A stretch of DNA of 9,202 nt from NCBI GenBank assembly GCA_031732875.1, contig JAVMKL010000018.1, forward strand, positions 1 through 9,202. Reading direction: 5' to 3'. Position 1 is the first letter of the stretch; every line of letters starts with the position of its first letter. This stretch comes from JAVMKJ01 sp031732875 (lineage in GTDB: Bacteria > Pseudomonadota > Gammaproteobacteria > Competibacterales > Competibacteraceae). The translations under genes were made by a program, and so were the position numbers. Shown piece by piece: positions 7,609 through 9,202 of this stretch. The notes beneath the pieces were generated by a model. That model searched no databases, had not been told where the DNA came from, and worked only from the letters and a program-made list of their open reading frames with translations.

Positions 7609-7614
7609 TAAGGA
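7609..7614 (+). promoter_or_regulatory. Ribosome binding site of pgi
   Basis: TAAGGA is a six-base match to the Shine-Dalgarno consensus TAAGGAGG, placed seven bases before the ATG at 7622. It fixes the pgi start unambiguously. Confidence 0.8.
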
Positions 7615-7621
7615 ACTGTCC

Positions 7622-9202
7622 ATGTCCGTTCCCAGCAACCTGCCGGTCTGGCAAGAACTGAAAGCCCATCACGCTGCTGTCGCCGACCTGCATCTGCGCG
7701 ATCTGTTCGCCGCCGATTCCGAGCGATTTACCCGGTTCTCCCGGCGCTTTGGCGATCTGCTGGTGGATTTTTCCAAACACCGCATCACCGATGAATCCTT
7801 TCGCCTACTGGTCGAACTGGCTCGCCAGGCTCAGGTGCCGACCTGGATCGGGCGGATGTTCGGCGGCGAGATCATCAACCACACCGAACAGCGGGCCGTG
7901 CTGCACGTCGCCCTGCGCAATCGAAGCAACCGGCCGATCCTGGTCAAGGGTCAGGACGTGATGCCGGAGGTGAACGAGGTGCTGGAGCACATGCGCAAGT
8001 TCGCCGACCAGATTCGCCGCGGCAAGTGGCGCGGCCATACTGGCAAGCGGATCCGCGACGTGGTCAACATCGGTATCGGTGGTTCCGACCTGGGGCCGAA
8101 AATGATCTGCCAGGCACTGGAGCCCTATGGCGATCCGACCCTGCGGATGCATTTCGTGTCCAACGTGGACGGCGCCCACATCAGCCACGTCCTGGCCGAA
8201 TGCGACCCCGAAACCACTCTGTTCATCGTCGCCTCCAAGACTTTCACCACCCAAGAGACCATGACCAACGCCCATACCGCCCGGGCCTGGCTGATCCGGG
8301 AACTGGGCGACGAGTTAGCGGTGGCCCGGCACTTCGTCGCGGTATCCACCAACGCCGTGGGGGTGAGCAAGTTTGGTATCGATACCGCCAACATGTTCGA
8401 GTTCTGGGACTGGGTCGGCGGGCGGTACTCGCTGTGGTCGGCCATCGGCCTGCCGATCATGGTCTATCTGGGCATGGACCATTTCATCGAACTGCTGGAA
8501 GGCGCGCACGAGATGGACGAGCACTTCCGCACCGCGCCGCTGGAGGAAAACCTGCCGGTGATCCTGGCGCTGCTCGGAGTCTGGTACATCGACTTCTTCG
8601 GCGCCGACAGCCATGTCATGCTGGTTTACGACGACTATCTGCGCTCGCTGCCGGATTACCTGCAACAACTGGACATGGAGAGCAACGGCAAGACCATCGA
8701 CCGGGATGGCCAGATGGTTCGAGTCAACACCGGACCGATTCTGTGGGGCGGCCTGGGTAACAACGGTCAGCACGCCTTCTACCAGTTGCTGCATCAGGGC
8801 ACGCATTTGGTGCCGGCGGATTTCCTGGCTCCAGCACATAGCCCGAACCCGGTCGGCGACCATCACCCGATCCTGCTGGCCAACTGCCTGGCCCAGGCCG
8901 AGGCGCTGATGGTCGGCAAGACCGAGGCGCAGGCCCGCGCCGAACTGGAGCAGCAGGGCTCGAGCGGCGAGGCGCTGGAAAAGCTGCTGCCCTACAAGGT
9001 GTTCCCCGGCAACCGGCCCAGCACCAGCCTGTTCTACCGCCGCCTGACCCCGCAGGTACTGGGTTCGCTGATCGCGCTGTACGAGCACAAGGTTTTTGCT
9101 CAAGGCGCGATCTGGAACATCAATTCGTTCGATCAATGGGGCGTGGAACTCGGCAAGCAACTGGCCAACGCCATCCTGCCGGAGTTGAAGGGCGAGCGGC
9201 CG
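7622..9202 (+). CDS. pgi: Glucose-6-phosphate isomerase (3' partial)
   Basis: This cytoplasmic enzyme interconverts glucose-6-phosphate and fructose-6-phosphate in glycolysis and gluconeogenesis. The frame runs open from the ATG to the right edge: 527 codons, against about 550 in the E. coli enzyme, so roughly 20 C-terminal residues are missing. Family landmarks are present in order: NIGIGGSDLGP (149-159) and SKTFTTQET (205-213) for phosphate binding, the PROSITE-type signature WVGGRYSLWSAIGLP (264-278, Arg268), NGQHAFYQLLHQG (381-393), the ring-opening His in GDHHP (412-416), and the C-terminal signature GAIWNINSFDQWGVELGK (495-512, with Gln505 and Lys512). One position is odd: the usual WGEPG segment, whose Glu is the proton-transfer base in the rabbit and E. 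coli enzymes, reads WGGLG here (Gly377, codon 8750-8752). My recollection is that pseudomonad enzymes show a similar WGGVG, so this may be a lineage feature and not damage. The gene has its own promoter and a strong ribosome binding site, and is divergent from the coiled-coil gene. Confidence 0.97.
   Translation, partial: MSVPSNLPVWQELKAHHAAVADLHLRDLFAADSERFTRFSRRFGDLLVDFSKHRITDESFRLLVELARQAQVPTWIGRMFGGEIINHTEQRAVLHVALRNRSNRPILVKGQDVMPEVNEVLEHMRKFADQIRRGKWRGHTGKRIRDVVNIGIGGSDLGPKMICQALEPYGDPTLRMHFVSNVDGAHISHVLAECDPETTLFIVASKTFTTQETMTNAHTARAWLIRELGDELAVARHFVAVSTNAVGVSKFGIDTANMFEFWDWVGGRYSLWSAIGLPIMVYLGMDHFIELLEGAHEMDEHFRTAPLEENLPVILALLGVWYIDFFGADSHVMLVYDDYLRSLPDYLQQLDMESNGKTIDRDGQMVRVNTGPILWGGLGNNGQHAFYQLLHQGTHLVPADFLAPAHSPNPVGDHHPILLANCLAQAEALMVGKTEAQARAELEQQGSSGEALEKLLPYKVFPGNRPSTSLFYRRLTPQVLGSLIALYEHKVFAQGAIWNINSFDQWGVELGKQLANAILPELKGERP

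Noticed and set aside
8315..9160. Open minus-strand frame opposite pgi (and similar ones at 155-1018 and 1253-1900 opposite the first gene)
   Set aside because: These have the same in-register antisense effect of GC-rich codon use. The forward frames encode recognisable proteins.
1..9202. CRISPR arrays, tRNAs, insertion sequences, toxin-antitoxin or defence genes
   Set aside because: No regularly spaced direct repeats, cloverleaf-like segments, transposase frames or terminal inverted repeats were found on reading. The genes look like ordinary chromosomal genes of similar composition.

Overview
The window is GC-rich, densely coding chromosomal DNA. The glucose-6-phosphate isomerase at its right end resembles those of gammaproteobacteria. 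A polyphosphate- or glycogen-accumulating relative such as Competibacteraceae is possible, but I cannot place it from this sequence alone. There are four protein genes, two of them cut by the window edges. I see no tRNA, rRNA, CRISPR array, insertion sequence or phage gene.

Left part (1-5539, + strand): two genes in the same direction, 60 bases apart, form a probable envelope- or exo-polysaccharide unit. The first (open at the 5' edge, ending at 2011) is a carbohydrate-active protein with a discoidin-like (F5/8 type C) domain and a clan GH-A-like (beta/alpha)8 barrel. The second (2072-5539, 1155 residues) is the most striking gene here. It joins, in one chain, a membrane anchor, a YaaH-like GH18 hydrolase domain, a complete NodB-type CE4 deacetylase, a second membrane span and a processive GT2 synthase with its C-terminal membrane helices. 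The charge distribution puts the two degrading or editing domains in the periplasm and the synthase in the cytoplasm. The protein therefore looks like a single-chain synthase, deacetylase and hydrolase for an N-acetylglucosamine-type polymer or oligomer.

Middle (5540-7387): a 51-base gap holding an 8-bp hairpin separates the synthase from a convergent minus-strand gene. That gene encodes a long, Gln/Glu-rich coiled-coil protein with one C-terminal membrane span. It has no recognisable enzyme domain and is probably a cytoplasmic structural or scaffold protein anchored in the inner membrane by its tail.

Right part (7388-9202): a 234-base divergent region holds a good sigma70-like promoter and small inverted repeats. 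It is followed by pgi (glucose-6-phosphate isomerase), which has a strong ribosome binding site and is cut about 20 codons before its expected end. The isomerase lacks the usual catalytic-base glutamate (Gly377 in its place) while keeping the other catalytic residues. Pgi connects fructose-6-phosphate, the precursor of UDP-GlcNAc, with glucose-6-phosphate. A metabolic link to the polysaccharide genes is therefore conceivable, but it rests only on proximity.
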